Shown: positions 24,562 to 36,600 of the stretch, piece after piece
How positions within the stretch are numbered: the stretch's first letter is position 1
How the letters are laid out: each line of letters starts with the position of its first letter
DNA from: Phytoseiulus persimilis
Taxonomy: Eukaryota > Arthropoda > Arachnida > Mesostigmata > Phytoseiidae
Length of the DNA stretch: 64,000 nucleotides
Reading direction: 5' to 3'
Assembly (NCBI GenBank): GCA_037576195.1
Contig: CM075102.1
Location: 19,030,745-19,094,744, forward strand
Made by a program: the position numbers and the translations under genes
The notes under the pieces: generated by a model
Told to the model about the DNA's origin: nothing
The model's input: the letters and a program-made list of their open reading frames with translations, nothing else
Database searches by the model: none

Positions 24562-27500
24562 GCCCTCAGCTCAGCACTGGAGGACATCAGGCATTGTGCC
24601 ATCGAGACTTGAATCTTGGAATCGTTGGTAGTCCGGAAGATTGCTAATCATTGATCAAGCTTCGATAGCTTCACAAAAGCTTGTTCACAGAAGGACTCCA
24701 CGCGTCAGAGGCGCCCTTTCAAGGATGATCTCATGAACATTGCCTCGATGAATCAATGGGAAACATTGGCACAGATGTGACGTAATCATGCCACGATCTA
24801 TAATTCCAGTAGTCCGTGGAGATTCCGTGCTCGACCTCGGCGAGCAGGAGGCGCTCCGACAATAAAACCGATCGTGATTCTAGAATCTCATACCTACGGG
24901 CAGTACCGGCGGAAACTGTATCATCGTTCATGGGGATTCCATATGGGGTGGTTTCCAACCGCGGTTTTCAAGTTTACCCGGAAAGTGCGCGCCCCCCAAA
25001 AAGTCCGCTCCTTCGATCCGAACACACGCATGATTGGGAAGGATTTGCCGTCCCATCAGTTTTCGAGATTCCACGTTCAACCTCTTAATCTTCACAGTAT
25101 TATGTGCTCGTGAAGTCTCTTCAATCGAAACATCATGGAATTTCTAGCACCACCTGTCTTTTAGCATAAACCTCACAGACTCATTGTTCTCCATCTTTTC
25201 GAACCAGGAAATCATTTCGTCCTACCAGTGGAGTCCACGAGGAGCCCTGGAGCTTGAGGGATCGATCAAATCTCAGTGATACCCTTTTCATCCCGGACTA
25301 AGGGAGCATATTCACTTTCTGGCTGAGTTTTAGGGACGTCCTGGCCCAAAGAGTGAAGTAGAAAATAATCGAAAGTTCTGTTCTTGAGCTAGCGAAGGTC
25401 TCGGCTTTGTGAATTGACTGACTCGAAAGACGAATCTCCTGGATTTTTCCACAAAAACTACGATTTCGAGGACGGAATCGCCCCTCACCTTGAGGTGAAA
25501 GATGGCAGCCCAGGTGGGCCGCCCTTCACAGGGTGTTCAGCTCAAAGAAGCTTTCTTCTTCTTCTCCGTAGCTATGACTCCGTGAAATCGAAAAGAAAAC
25601 AGGTGAGATTTTCTGCGCTCGATACCTGGGAAGGAGCTGTTGCGGTTTGACGTTCATCTTCCCCATTTGTGCTCGGCCACCCCCTGCTACAATTTGATCG
25701 CGGAGAAGCGTCGGGCCGACCTAATTTTTTTTCTATCTTTCTCACGTCCCGCGAAGAACGCGAGCTGGTTTTCGATCGGGTTGACTGCCTGAAGCTAAGA
25801 AACCGTACCGGAGAACGTCGCAGTCCCGAGAAATCTCGGATACGATGCGGATGGCTGAATGATAACCGTAATTCGAGAACTTGGCTCCTGGCGAAAAAAC
25901 GACGAGATGTCGGAACTCGCTTGTTCCAGATCTATCCTCGCTACGGTTGATGAAATTCAGGCGACCCAGTCGATCTCTCCCAATCCAGCGAGCACTTTCG
26001 TGGGGAGCCGAACGCAAGGTTTTGAACAAAAAACTTGAGGTGAGACGACGCTCCGTGACGTTTCAAAAACAGAAAGCAACAAATGAGAATTTGAAGTCAA
26101 ACTTCAAAGGCAATGACTTCTTCGGAGGAGCTCGAAACAGGCCAAGCGGATGCACGAAATGAACATCATCTACAAATGACAGCTTTTTACGAATTAAAAT
26201 ATCCTCAACATCGACTGCGATTCGACTCAGTCTTCGAAACAAAGTCTTCAACACCCTCGTCTTGGATTTTTGAGAAAATTGAATTTTTGGACAAAATCGA
26301 AGAACTGACGAAATGATGGCCAAAACAAAGTCGGGCTCGGATATTCCCGATTTAAAATACCACCCTGCAATGATTTAGATCGAGACAATTGTCTCGGAAA
26401 TGATACCGAGAGCATATACACTATTCTGCCTGCCACAACATACAATTCGTATTTTGGAGGCCGGCTGAGATCCCAGGAGAGGAGTCGTGCTTTCAACTTC
26501 AACTCCCATGCGAGCGTGAACGCAGGAAATCAGAAGAGACAATAGCACTGGGCGGTTGACATTGTGGAGCTTATTTGCAGAGCCTCTCAACGTTCAGTGT
26601 CTCAAAGGGAGAAACTCACGCAGGAAGATCGATATTGAATCTCTGGAACGCGCTCCCTCCCGCCAGATACAGCACCGAGCTTCCGCGATGAATCTTCCTG
26701 AAGTGTCAGGATGCAGATGCTGGCGGACGTGAGGCCGGGGACGAAGTGTCGAAACGCTGTCGAGAACAACATGAAATCCAACGAAGATCTCCCTAGTATA
26801 CTTCCTGGCGTTCGTTCATGTCCCTTGATAATTTTCTTCCGTCAACCTCTCATTCCGGGTGGTAGGAGAATTGAGAACCAGCTAAAAGGATCCCATTAAG
26901 ATGGGGTGCTCTCGCAGTAAACAGAAGGACGGAGCGGAAGTGTATGGGTCACCTGTGACCCACATCCTCAGCACCTGCAACATTATGTAGCCGACATCAG
27001 GATCCATGTCATTTTGGATTTTCTCAAATAAAATCGCCGTTGAGGAAGCAAGCATGAAATCCAAAGAATCGTCGGTGTTCAAGCTGACGTCCCGAGGTCG
27101 AGCTTGGAGCATCGAAGATTCCATTATCCGATCCCAGGCAACACAGACGACTTCTCAGCTCAAGCTGGGCGCAGCTCTTCATCTGAAACGAACCCTTCAT
27201 GAGATTGAAACAGGACGACGAGCGAACGTCTGTGCCATGACTCGCGCGAATTTCAAAAAGGATGCAAATTGATTCTTCTGTTCTTCGAACGCTAGAGAAA
27301 TCATGCAAGGCGAGACGCCCTTCATCCCGTTTGCTCTCACTCCTCTCGAGGCTTCTAGGGAAAAGCGTCATTCGAGTCGCAACTCTTTCGTAGGAAAGTT
27401 GGAGAAATATTTGGATTGCTCGTGAGTATTTTCCTTGGGACACGGAACACTTCCTACCGGAGCTTTCAATGAGCCTCAGACATTGATGTCGCTAGGTTCG

Positions 27501-30416
27501 TCAGCTGGCGACTTGAACATCCCGTCAATCCTGATCTGCCTCAGGAAAACAACTGGAGCGCGTTCCCTTCCTGCATCCGTATCCGTGCTATTCCACGGTA
27601 TTATTTGTCTCTGACGGGCGTGCCCTCCATGCTCGAGAAGGTGGCCGTTTGTCATGGGGTGCCCGTTTATCGGAGCATATGATTGATTTATTGATAAATT
27701 GAGGCTCGAGCACTAGTTCCGATTACGGAGAACATGCTTGTCTGTTTTCTTTCCCCCACCGTCGGCTGTCCATCGGAGGGCGCCCTCCATGTGGCGAACG
27801 CCTTGAAGGGAAAATGAATGTCGACGTTTATCCGAGGAGAACAAGGACCACGGAATCAGCCGGCTGCCGGGCGGGCTTCCCGCTCAGGTTTCGCTTGAAA
27901 CAGCGTCAACAAGGCTGCAGGACGAGTCAGCACGTGTAACCAACAGCGCACTGGGAATTTCTCCCTCTCGTTCGTTTCAGCTTATTGAAGCACGCCCGAT
28001 TCGAGTTCAGGAGTTACTCTCCTCTTATTGCACTTGGAAGGGAGAATAGGAAGAAGCTCGCAGGTCGTTAGCAATCTGATGGAGACGCCATGGGTGCCGC
28101 GGTTATTGACCACGAGCTTCGCCGTCCGAAAGCCACGTAGGAGAGAAAAACTCCCGTAGCCAGTAGGGAGATCCTCCACCAAGGGGGGCAAGAGGAGCTC
28201 CGGTCGTGGTCATCGCCCTTCAGCGCCACCGCTGTGAAGCCATCGGTACCAATCTGGCAAACTACCGCCGTTTCGAACATGAGGACCATTGGTGTTGAAT
28301 CTTGCGAATCATTGCGCGGTGCCGGGAGCAAACAGCTGTCAATCGTTGCTTAACATGGTCTGCAACGGCTTAAGAACGATGATCAGCCGGTCACGGCAAT
28401 TCCATTCAAAGCGGCTCGCTCATGTGAACTTGAAGAAGTTCTAGCCCACGCAGGCGACCGAGTGGGAACGGGGAATTATCCGCAACACGCAGTCAGACAT
28501 CTCGAAGACGGCTATCAAAGTTCAACCGGGTCAACCGAATCAGGTTCTACCGGACCGAACATTACAGGAAACAGAGTACAGAAGAAGATTGAGTACAGAC
28601 AAGCTCCAGTCCGTGTGGCAACGCGAGCATGCTTGACGAACATTTGGCATCAATCAAGTCGTCCCTCGTTAAGTGAAGTTTTTGAGCTACCTTGAGGGGC
28701 TCCGAAAAGTTGACGAGAATTTTTTGAGTCCTCCGTGGAACTCCTCTCGGATTCAGCCCAGGTAGAAAGTTCCAATCGAAGCTATCGTGATGCATACGAA
28801 AAGCTTCAAGTAGAATTCCGTCAAACGAATCCTTCGGGAGACGGTCGTCTCGCACCGACTGGGGGTGACGAATCATCGAGCTCGAGTTCTCCAGACAGAA
28901 ATTTTGTGTCCAGACAGGGCGAGAGTCTAGGGTGGCTCCTGTAGAAGTCTGCATTCGGACATACGGAACATGACAGTGGATCCCCGTCTTCACAAGTGAG
29001 ATTCTTTCAAATCAGGAGGAACAACGCTCTTGCGAGGAGTCGCGGTAAATAAGGTTCACTCTCGTTCTGATGTTATCACAACGAAGCAACGACGATAGAC
29101 ATTAATGGCATCGTTCAGAAGCAATTGAAAATGAGACAGGCGATCGATATCGAACGAAAGCGAAGTCGTACTTTCCGGGAAGACTAGTTCGTTCGCGAGC
29201 TTCTCTCCCAATTCCTCTTCTGGGAGCGGTTCGCGTGTCTCGCTTGAAGACTATTAGACTATGAGTACACAGACGCTCAAATTGAAAGCAGTGAGTAGTT
29301 TGTGTTCGATTCCATCTGCATTGGATAATTTACGCCGTCATTCCAGATGTGTGTGTTCCGAAGGTCGTCTCGGTTCGGTGGATATCATCAGTATTGAATT
29401 GGGAGTGGGCCTCGCTGCTTCATAAGCTTAGCTCAAACAATAAATGCGTCCTCTGGTCACTTCTCATAGCTGGGAAAGTTTGTGATTCCGAAAGAAGATC
29501 GCCACTAGCGTGAAGACTGAGTGTCGCCTCGACGCGGTGTTCGACTGTACTGAAGCACTGTATCGTCACTTTTATGGTCACTCGAATATATTTGTCGCGA
29601 ACCAAGCTGAAAAGCCACGATCACGCTCGGTTTCCGACACTGCCTAGTTCCTTGTGCAGAAGGATGAGCTTTGAATATTTTGGCTCGTTCCACCTCAATG
29701 AACCGACTCTCCTTCCTTTTCTTTTCGAGTTCCCTCGTCCGATTCCCGACGAGTGTCGCAACAGAGTACCTTTTGAGGGAGCTTGAGCTGATTCCTTCAA
29801 AACAGCTCCTGTGACTGATGCTGAGGGAACGCGGCGCGCAGCTGAACAGAAACTGGACGGCACGTGTATCAGTTCGCGGAGAGAATTCTCCTTCATGAAT
29901 AAGATCCCCCCCAAGTCTGTCAGCCCAAGGCTGAGAATTTCGAGCGAGCACGGAGCCAGTCTGGAAAGCATTCTGCAGCCATTCTGACCCAATTTCAAAG
30001 ATCATTAAACTGGGTTCCCGTGATGTTTTAGGGAATACTTATCCGTAAGAATCTTTTCTGAAGGAATGAACCGTGGTAGAGGAAGAACGAGAAGCTTGGC
30101 GCTCCAGATAGCTTCCGAGCTGTACGGGGCCTGAGGAGGTGAAGTTGTGCTCGTGTCATCGTAGAACATAATCCTTTGCTTGAAGCATCCGGAGTAATGA
30201 GCATGAGAAGCACCCTAGCGCGTCTGGCAGATTCGTCTCATCCTTTTGTGAGTAGCATCCCGTATCCGCTGCCGAGGGCTTCCACAGGGTGAAATAAGAC
30301 CTCCACAAGAACCCAGAAGGAGAATGTTTCGGATTGCTCGTCTCTGGTGGTTGAGCATTGAGATCGACATCGAGGAAGTCAACACGATAGGCGTGGGAAA
30401 GAGTACGTTCCGGAGG
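24562..30416. other. No supported gene
   Basis: Only short overlapping open frames are present. The frame at about 25397-25608 (plus) ends at a fair donor (CAG|GTGAGA at 25609) and follows a pyrimidine-rich AG. No partner exon with strong sites was found, so it is not called as a gene. Confidence 0.5.
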
Positions 30417-30466
30417 TATAAATATAAACTGTATAAACCCACCAAAGAGAAAGAACCCTCTCAGTT
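30417..30466 (+). promoter_or_regulatory. Predicted TATA/initiator core promoter
   Basis: Two TATA-like boxes, TATAAATA at 30417-30424 and TATAAACC from 30432, precede the initiator TCAGTT at 30461-30466. The distance from the first T of the second box to the initiator A (30463) is 31 bases, the standard arthropod spacing. Transcription would run rightward. No convincing coding region follows. Confidence 0.45.
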
Positions 30467-30545
30467 TTCTGGGGACGGACGACGAATCTGGGGCTCACGT
30501 ACTTCAGAACTTTGGCCAACATTTATTCAACAACTAACGGCAACA

Positions 30546-30569
30546 ATGAAATTTGAAATAATAAACTAG
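30546..30569 (+). other. Seven-codon frame behind the predicted promoter
   Basis: The first ATG after the predicted start site sits in an excellent context (CAACAATGA) but reads only MKFEIIN before TAG. There is no donor site before the stop, so it is not obviously a spliced signal-peptide exon. The transcript may be non-coding, may encode only this short peptide, or may be the remnant of a secreted-protein gene. Confidence 0.25.
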
Positions 30570-31369
30570 GGGGAAAATCAACAAGCGCTGAATGTACCAA
30601 CTGACCGCGAGCTTAGCCGAGGTCGATTAGCTAACTTTTCGTCACAGTCGACTCCGACAAGTTATGTACAAATCCGTCTGCATTATCATGGTCACTCATT
30701 TCCCATGGACGGACTGATTGTCTGAGCAATCGATTGAGCCAGATGGTTCTCGTCCGGTTGAGATTCCTGTGCAAGCAAGAGCCGCAGCATCCTCCGCCTC
30801 TTGTTCTTGAATTCGCCTAGTTACGGGACCTTCGAATGAATTGAAACAAACCAGAACGCAAGCCGCATAGTCAGAGCCCAGCTCCGAAGGATAAGCGGTT
30901 GTAAACGGGCCCAGGCTCGATCTTCTTCTTGTTCGTTCGCAATTCTTCTTTGATCATGTATTTCCCGTTCGTCCGTGTGTTTCGCTTGATCGATCGTTTC
31001 GGTGGCTAGGGAAGCTTTCGCGCGTCACAACCGCAACCAAGAATCGCTGAGAGGAAGTCTTGCGGGTATAACAATCTTGTTGTCCTAATAGAGACAATAA
31101 AAATAATAGTCATAAGGAGTGGGAATCACGCGAACCGACAGTGAAACATTCCATTAAATAACATCAGCACAACATTCAGCACTCCTAGGAAAAATCACAA
31201 CATTTCTACAAACGATTACATGACTGACCCTCTTAGAGGATGACTATCCGACTGACTGTATGACTGACTCACGTACTAACTGACGCACAAACTCATCGAG
31301 CGATGAGTTCACAAAGCACGGGTCCACGTCGACCGAAAAATGGCACACTTGACTAGTGGGTTAGTTAGG

Positions 31370-32120
31370 AAGGAGTCATAGATGGAAGCACTTGGAGAGG
31401 AGGAAAGCGACAGGGAACCCGAGAAAACCCAAGAGGAAAGAGGATATCCGCAGAAGGAGAACATCGGAGCGATGTCATGCAGGAGATGGAGGGACTCGCG
31501 ACGCGGTGCAAAAAGTGAAAAATTCGCCGAGCACTTCCACTTCGACCAATGATAGAGAGCACGAGGAAACTCAGGGAAGATAGTGAGAATCTTGCAGGAA
31601 AGCAAATCAGCGAGAATGATGCCGGAAAGCACTATCAGAACCAAAATAGGCGATGAACGTGCGAAGAAGTATACCCAGAAGTGGCAATGTAGAGGAATAC
31701 ACCTGAGAGCAGGAGCTCTGGAGTCGAAAGGCTCCAGGAAAGAGGATCGCGGTTAGCGCAGGTGGAGGAGGGCCTGGTGAAATCGAAGAACGAGGATCAG
31801 GAACGAAAGTCATTCGTAGTATTGAGAGGAAAAGGAGGAGAATCTCGCGCACGTGCATGCTCGTACCGTATGTGAGGACTGCTGGCCGTTGCAACGAAGA
31901 ACGGAGAGCAGAGCCACAAATACGGAACATACAGAGCGATAGGAAAAGCGGAGAACGGTCAGCTCAAAGGAAGGGTGGCGGATAGAGGGAGAAAGGAGAG
32001 CTACCGTGGCGAAGGGGGGGATCGCGAGGAAGTTGAAAACAGCGTTTGATAGACCATCCACCAATTAGTGCGCGGCAAAGGAGCCGAAAGAGGTCGTGGA
32101 ATGCGTTATCAGAAAGATGA
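31370..32120. other. Strand-asymmetric purine-rich block
   Basis: By eye about two thirds to three quarters of plus-strand bases are A or G over roughly 750 bases, unlike the flanks. The plus strand carries several Glu/Lys/Arg-rich open stretches, for example a 56-codon frame at 31382-31552 starting MEALGEEESDREPEK. None has a recognisable domain. On the minus strand the block is the pyrimidine-rich sequence directly 3' of the secreted-protein gene, so it may be part of a long 3' untranslated region. I see no AATAAA or ATTAAA on the minus strand between 32241 and about 31320. Confidence 0.5.
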
Positions 32121-32241
32121 GAATAAAGTCAGGCTGAGAGTTATAAGGCAATGGTTAGACGGGACCCGTTGATATGACAGACGACGACATACGCTCGCAC
32201 TCACGCACGCATAGACGACAGATTAACTAGGTTCGACCAAA

Positions 32242-33258
32242 TTATTGCTTGTGAGAGGAAGCAGAGGCAGCGACACTCTTCTTGGCGGAGCTAGCGGCTG
32301 CGTGAAGGTCGCCTCCGTACGGAGACGTGAATCCGCTGGACCCGAGTCCCGAAGATGCGTACGCGGAAGTGTCGACACCGTGGCTCAACGAACTGGGCAG
32401 CCCTGCGGCGTGTCTGACCACGTGCTGATGGTTATAGGCATCCGCGACTCCGATTTGGATCGGCGACGTGCGGTAACGAATCACGTTCCTGTCAGCTTCC
32501 ATGATGGGATGGGGTCCAGGGTTGAAGGCGAGGTGCGGGTTTTGTTGGTAGTAGTGGCTTCCTGCAGAGGCGGCAGCTTCGAGGTCGAAGGGCTTGTCGA
32601 CCATTTTCAGGAGGGACTTCATGACGTCTTCGTTGCTGCTGGAGTAGGACTCGGAGGGTGCGGCAGCGAGATCTCCGTTGGCGAGTTGTCCGATCTGGCT
32701 GGTTTGGTCGACCACGGAGAAAAGTCCGCCGTAGTTGTTGCTCGCTGAGGGAGATGAACTGTAGTCGGCCTGGGGATACGATGCGTAAGCCGACGACTGA
32801 ACGCCAGGGTATCCGGCCGCTGAGTATCCTCCCGCTGAATATCCTCCCGCTGAGTATCCGCCAGCAGGGTATCCACTACCGGCGTATCCGGCCCCGTACT
32901 GAGCCTTCGCGTAAGTCGGTCCGGCGTACGTAGGTGAAGCGTACGATCCGTAAGCAGCACTTGAGGCGTGTTGAAGATCGGGCCGAGGGTACGAGGGCCT
33001 AGCGTAGCCGCTGGGCGCCGGGTAAGCACCGGGAGGAGCCGGCGGGCCGTATGCGGGCGCCTTCTGAGGAGGTCCACTAGCTGGATATCCTTGAGGACCA
33101 CCGTAGGAGTGCGGTGGTGGAGCTACCGCCACGTTCTGAGCCTGCTCCTCAGGTTTATCCCAGCCGAACATGCGACGTGCGCGGTCCCATATAGGACCGG
33201 CGCTGGCTTCCTGATGCAGCAGGGCCACACTGATGAGAACCACCACAAACACTTTCAT
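32242..33258 (-). CDS. Secreted Tyr/Pro/Gly/Ala-rich structural-type protein
   Basis: A single uninterrupted frame of 338 residues, the only one in the window far beyond chance length. The start chosen (33258) opens directly into a clear signal peptide (MKVFVVVLISVALLHQEASA, cleavage before GPIWDR); an in-frame upstream codon at 33306 would bury it. The mature chain has a short charged segment (about 21-40), a Pro/Tyr/Gly/Ala-rich region (about 45-190) with five GY(P/S)A(G/A) repeats, and a longer Ser/Ala/His-rich tail. There is no Rebers-Riddiford chitin-binding motif and few Cys, so a classical RR cuticle protein is unlikely. A cuticle, eggshell, silk-like or glandular secreted role is inferred from composition only. 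The TATA box and initiator lie 135-165 bases upstream. Third codon positions favour G/C. Confidence 0.9.
   Translation of the reverse strand: MKVFVVVLISVALLHQEASAGPIWDRARRMFGWDKPEEQAQNVAVAPPPHSYGGPQGYPASGPPQKAPAYGPPAPPGAYPAPSGYARPSYPRPDLQHASSAAYGSYASPTYAGPTYAKAQYGAGYAGSGYPAGGYSAGGYSAGGYSAAGYPGVQSSAYASYPQADYSSSPSASNNYGGLFSVVDQTSQIGQLANGDLAAAPSESYSSSNEDVMKSLLKMVDKPFDLEAAASAGSHYYQQNPHLAFNPGPHPIMEADRNVIRYRTSPIQIGVADAYNHQHVVRHAAGLPSSLSHGVDTSAYASSGLGSSGFTSPYGGDLHAAASSAKKSVAASASSHKQ
32807..32881 (-). repeat. 15-bp coding tandem repeat
   Basis: Five tandem 15-bp units (plus-strand consensus GAGTATCCTCCCGCT) encode the five-residue GY(P/S)A(G/A) repeats of the secreted protein. The two central units are nearly identical, which suggests recent slippage or unequal exchange; the outer units are more diverged. 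Confidence 0.85.
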
Positions 33259-33392
33259 GATTTGGCTGCTTGTATTCTTTTCGAGTCGGTCAGTTGAGTC
33301 GTCCACAGACTCGTGACTTCTAGTGCACTATCGAGCAGCACCTTCACTACCGGCGAGGCGTCTGCACTTCCAGCAGAAACTGGTCCAACAAC

Positions 33393-33423
33393 TGGTCCGG
33401 CAACTGTGTAGGGCTCTTTTATA
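33393..33423 (-). promoter_or_regulatory. TATA box and initiator of the secreted-protein gene
   Basis: On the minus strand TATAAAA occupies 33423-33417, and an initiator GGACCAGTTG has its A at 33393, 30 bases from the first T of the box. The ACCAGTT sequence is repeated just downstream. This predicts a 135-base 5' leader ahead of the ATG at 33258 and supports a strongly and perhaps stage-specifically expressed gene, as is common for TATA genes. Confidence 0.7.
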
Positions 33424-33596
33424 GCTTATTAACGCTAGCGAGGCGAGCTGGTGAGAGAAGGCACACCATCTTCTTCGTCTTTGACGTTGAAGACGTCGAT
33501 GGCGCCGTTTTCTCCTCCTGATTTTTCTCCCCCTTTGACTGGCTAGCGTCCGGTGTGGAAGGGGCAGTGAATGATTCGGCTTCGAATCCTAGCTGG

Positions 33597-33662
33597 CCGA
33601 CTGGCTGACTGACTGACTGGCCAGCCAGCCAGCCGGCCGGCCGGGCGGCTGGATGGCTGGCG
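33597..33662. repeat. GACT/CAGC/GGCC tetranucleotide tract
   Basis: Runs of CTGA, CAGC and GGCC units, partly self-complementary, about 200 bases upstream of the predicted start site of the secreted-protein gene. It is similar in kind to the tract at 4510-4562. Confidence 0.8.
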
Positions 33663-36600
33663 TCTTGCCTCAATGAGCGTAACAGCTTCGGCGCATTCCG
33701 ATCAACGGAATTTTGCGGCGATGTCGTCCATACGAGTCCATGTGTCCGTTCCGGTCAATGTTGACATCGTTATACGGTGCTCTTGTTGTTCGCGAAAAGC
33801 GAGAATCAAGAACGAGAAGAACCATTTCGCATGCGTGCACCACAGACTGAGTTCTGCATTGATTGAGCTCGTGTTGAGAGGCTGGGGATAAACTCCATCA
33901 TTTACATCAACTGCCTCGATGTTGGCTAAGATCCTCGCTCGGAACAGCCGTTCTTTCTTCTTCCTTTCGCCCCTGAGGCGGAGAAGCTCTAAGAATGGAG
34001 AATGGTCTAAAGCAGGTCGTTGTTCTCGGTGCCGGTGATGAGCTGCTGACGTCTTGGATAAGCACTGAGCGTTCATGTAGTAGATAAGCCTTCGTCGTAT
34101 CGTTCGAATTGGTCGGTTTGTTTCCAGACCTGTGATCTAGTTTTGCAGGGCAGACACGCACAAAGGGAATCACATTCACTCCAAAAGCGGTTGATTCTGT
34201 TTGAGTGAATGGATTGACGGGCGGATACCGCAGACTGGAGAACAAATTCCAAACAGCGGAGCTGTTGAAGTTTGATGTGTTTCCTCAATCGCTCGCCGCT
34301 GAGAATCGGGTTCACGTCCTTCCAATTTCTGACTTAACGAGGCATGACAATACCTGATCAGATCCATCCCACATGAACCGATATTCAGCTTCCGCTAGCT
34401 CACGTCTTCGACCGTCTTCAGCGGAACGTGGTCCTTGAGGAAATTGGGTCCTACGCTCCCTGTACGCGGTGAGAAGATCGAATCGAAGGGAAAAATGTTC
34501 CCTCCTGAACGCCCAATCCCTGTCCGCAGCAAGCGACAAATGTCCTCCAGGAGTGAACATCGAGCTTTGCTAGAGTTGATTTTCGCGAAGTTCAGAATAT
34601 GAATCAATGAGGCTCAAAATTCGCGAGGGCAAATGATTATCACTTGGTCCGATACCGATCGACTTCCGTGGATACCGAAGTCACTCCTGAAACGGTTCTC
34701 CTACAGTTTCCGCTGATATCAGCCGACTCTCACGTCGCGCAAGTGGCTCGAAATTCATTTGATCCGACAAGTAGCTCAGAGAACCCGGTTGAAGAGCGGA
34801 AATGGTCACCGAGCAGTCAACAATCAGATTATATGACCCAGAAATAATTGGTTATGCTGCCTAAACCCCTAGAGTAGCGAAAAGACTTCCATTCATTAGC
34901 TCATTCTCACGCCGACCCGAATGGTTTCTTCAAATGAACAACAGCTTCTCAATTCCTCTACTTCTATCGCTCAGATCATTGACCCAAGTCCCCCGTTTCT
35001 GTCAGCATCTCGCTGTCGGATTCCTCGACGATAGTGACGAAAGTATTCGAGCGGCGAACCTCTGCTATCGTTCAAACAGAATGATGTGAACTTGTATGTT
35101 GCTCGATCGAGAGTCCCATGAATCGCTCTCGTTCTGCCCCCGTCTACACATTCCCTCAGCGCTTTCCTAGCATAGAGTCCTGGGCAAACCTGGAAGCAAC
35201 ACTTCTGATGTCCCATCCAGTAGGCCGTGAGCGCGCTCTGGAGTGAACAGCTCTGTGTGTCTCAAACGAAGAAGGTCTGCGCGGGTCAGCCGAGAGGAAA
35301 CCTGGTGATGGGGAAACCAAACGAAGTGTGGAAACGTGGTAGGCGAGGTAGAGGCGCTGACCAGCATTGCACAGCACTTTTCTACCGGGATCCACGAGAG
35401 GCGCAGCCGCCATCTCTTCCCCCGTCGTGTCGTCAAGGTCACAAGCGGGGCGGTCAAGCTTTCAGTCGGACATTCCCACCACAATGCGTTGGGACCATGT
35501 CCACAAGCGCCCAACGTTTGTGTCAAGAAGTCAAGCAAACGCGCGGAGAATGTTCGCTGCTGTGTAAACCTCTGACGACTTCAATTCCCGAGGGTGAATG
35601 TTTTTGAGTTCCCCAACTAGCCCGCCCGAATGAATTTAATTTTCGGGACCCTCTTCAGTCGGTCTGGGGAAAACTATCACGAAATGCCGGTCCGCCATCG
35701 CGTCCCCGCATGCAAGACTGCTGTCTCCAACTTTTCCTGTTCTCGAAAGTTCAGAATTTCGATTAGATGCGCTCGAGTCAAATGGACGACCGAGAAACTG
35801 GATGTTTCCATTGGATGTTTGCAGATGGGGAGTGTGATGCTTGGAGCCTCTGTCCCGAGAACCACTATATTCCGTATCCTCTGCGCGGGAACCTATCGAG
35901 CGGTCCCTCGGACCATGGAATCAGGCTTCATCTCCGTTTCCTCCCGGGATTCGCCTTGCATCTCAGAATACTCGCAGTGATTCAAGAAGGGCGGTTGGGC
36001 CAAATTCGGAATGCGAGCAGTCAGTTATGTCGCCGTTGTCTGAGTTTTGTCCCGCACTCAAAAGCCCCCTTCTCCCTTCAATGAAACACGGGAATCGACG
36101 CAAATTCATTTTTTATGTATATTCCGACTCGATTGAATCTGCACGAGCGCGTTTCATGTAAGCTGGTCCCTCTCTCCCTGCGCTCACCTTCGGAGAGACT
36201 GACATTCCAACGTACAGTTTTCAGCACTTACGCGAATTCGGAATCCATTTCCGGCATGATGACAAATATTACCCTGTTATGTTCACTAACTCCCGAAGAA
36301 GTTATGGCTGTCCGAGGCGATTCCTCGGGATCACAGTTTCCGGTGCACTGAAGTGGACTTCGAGATTTCCAATATTCCCGCCTGCTAGACTAATTCTGGA
36401 CCAATGACATCAAAGATGCCACGACTCATGAGCATCGCTCGGTATGGCGTCGTAAGCAAGCGTTTGGTATGAAGAGTTCTAACGAATGTTATGCAGTTAT
36501 CTCGCGTGATGATTTCAACTCATGCTGATCGTTTGTGGCGTCTCTCACCTGCCACAGACAGTATTCGAAGTCTGCCCTGAGCATTGTTCGATATGGAATA

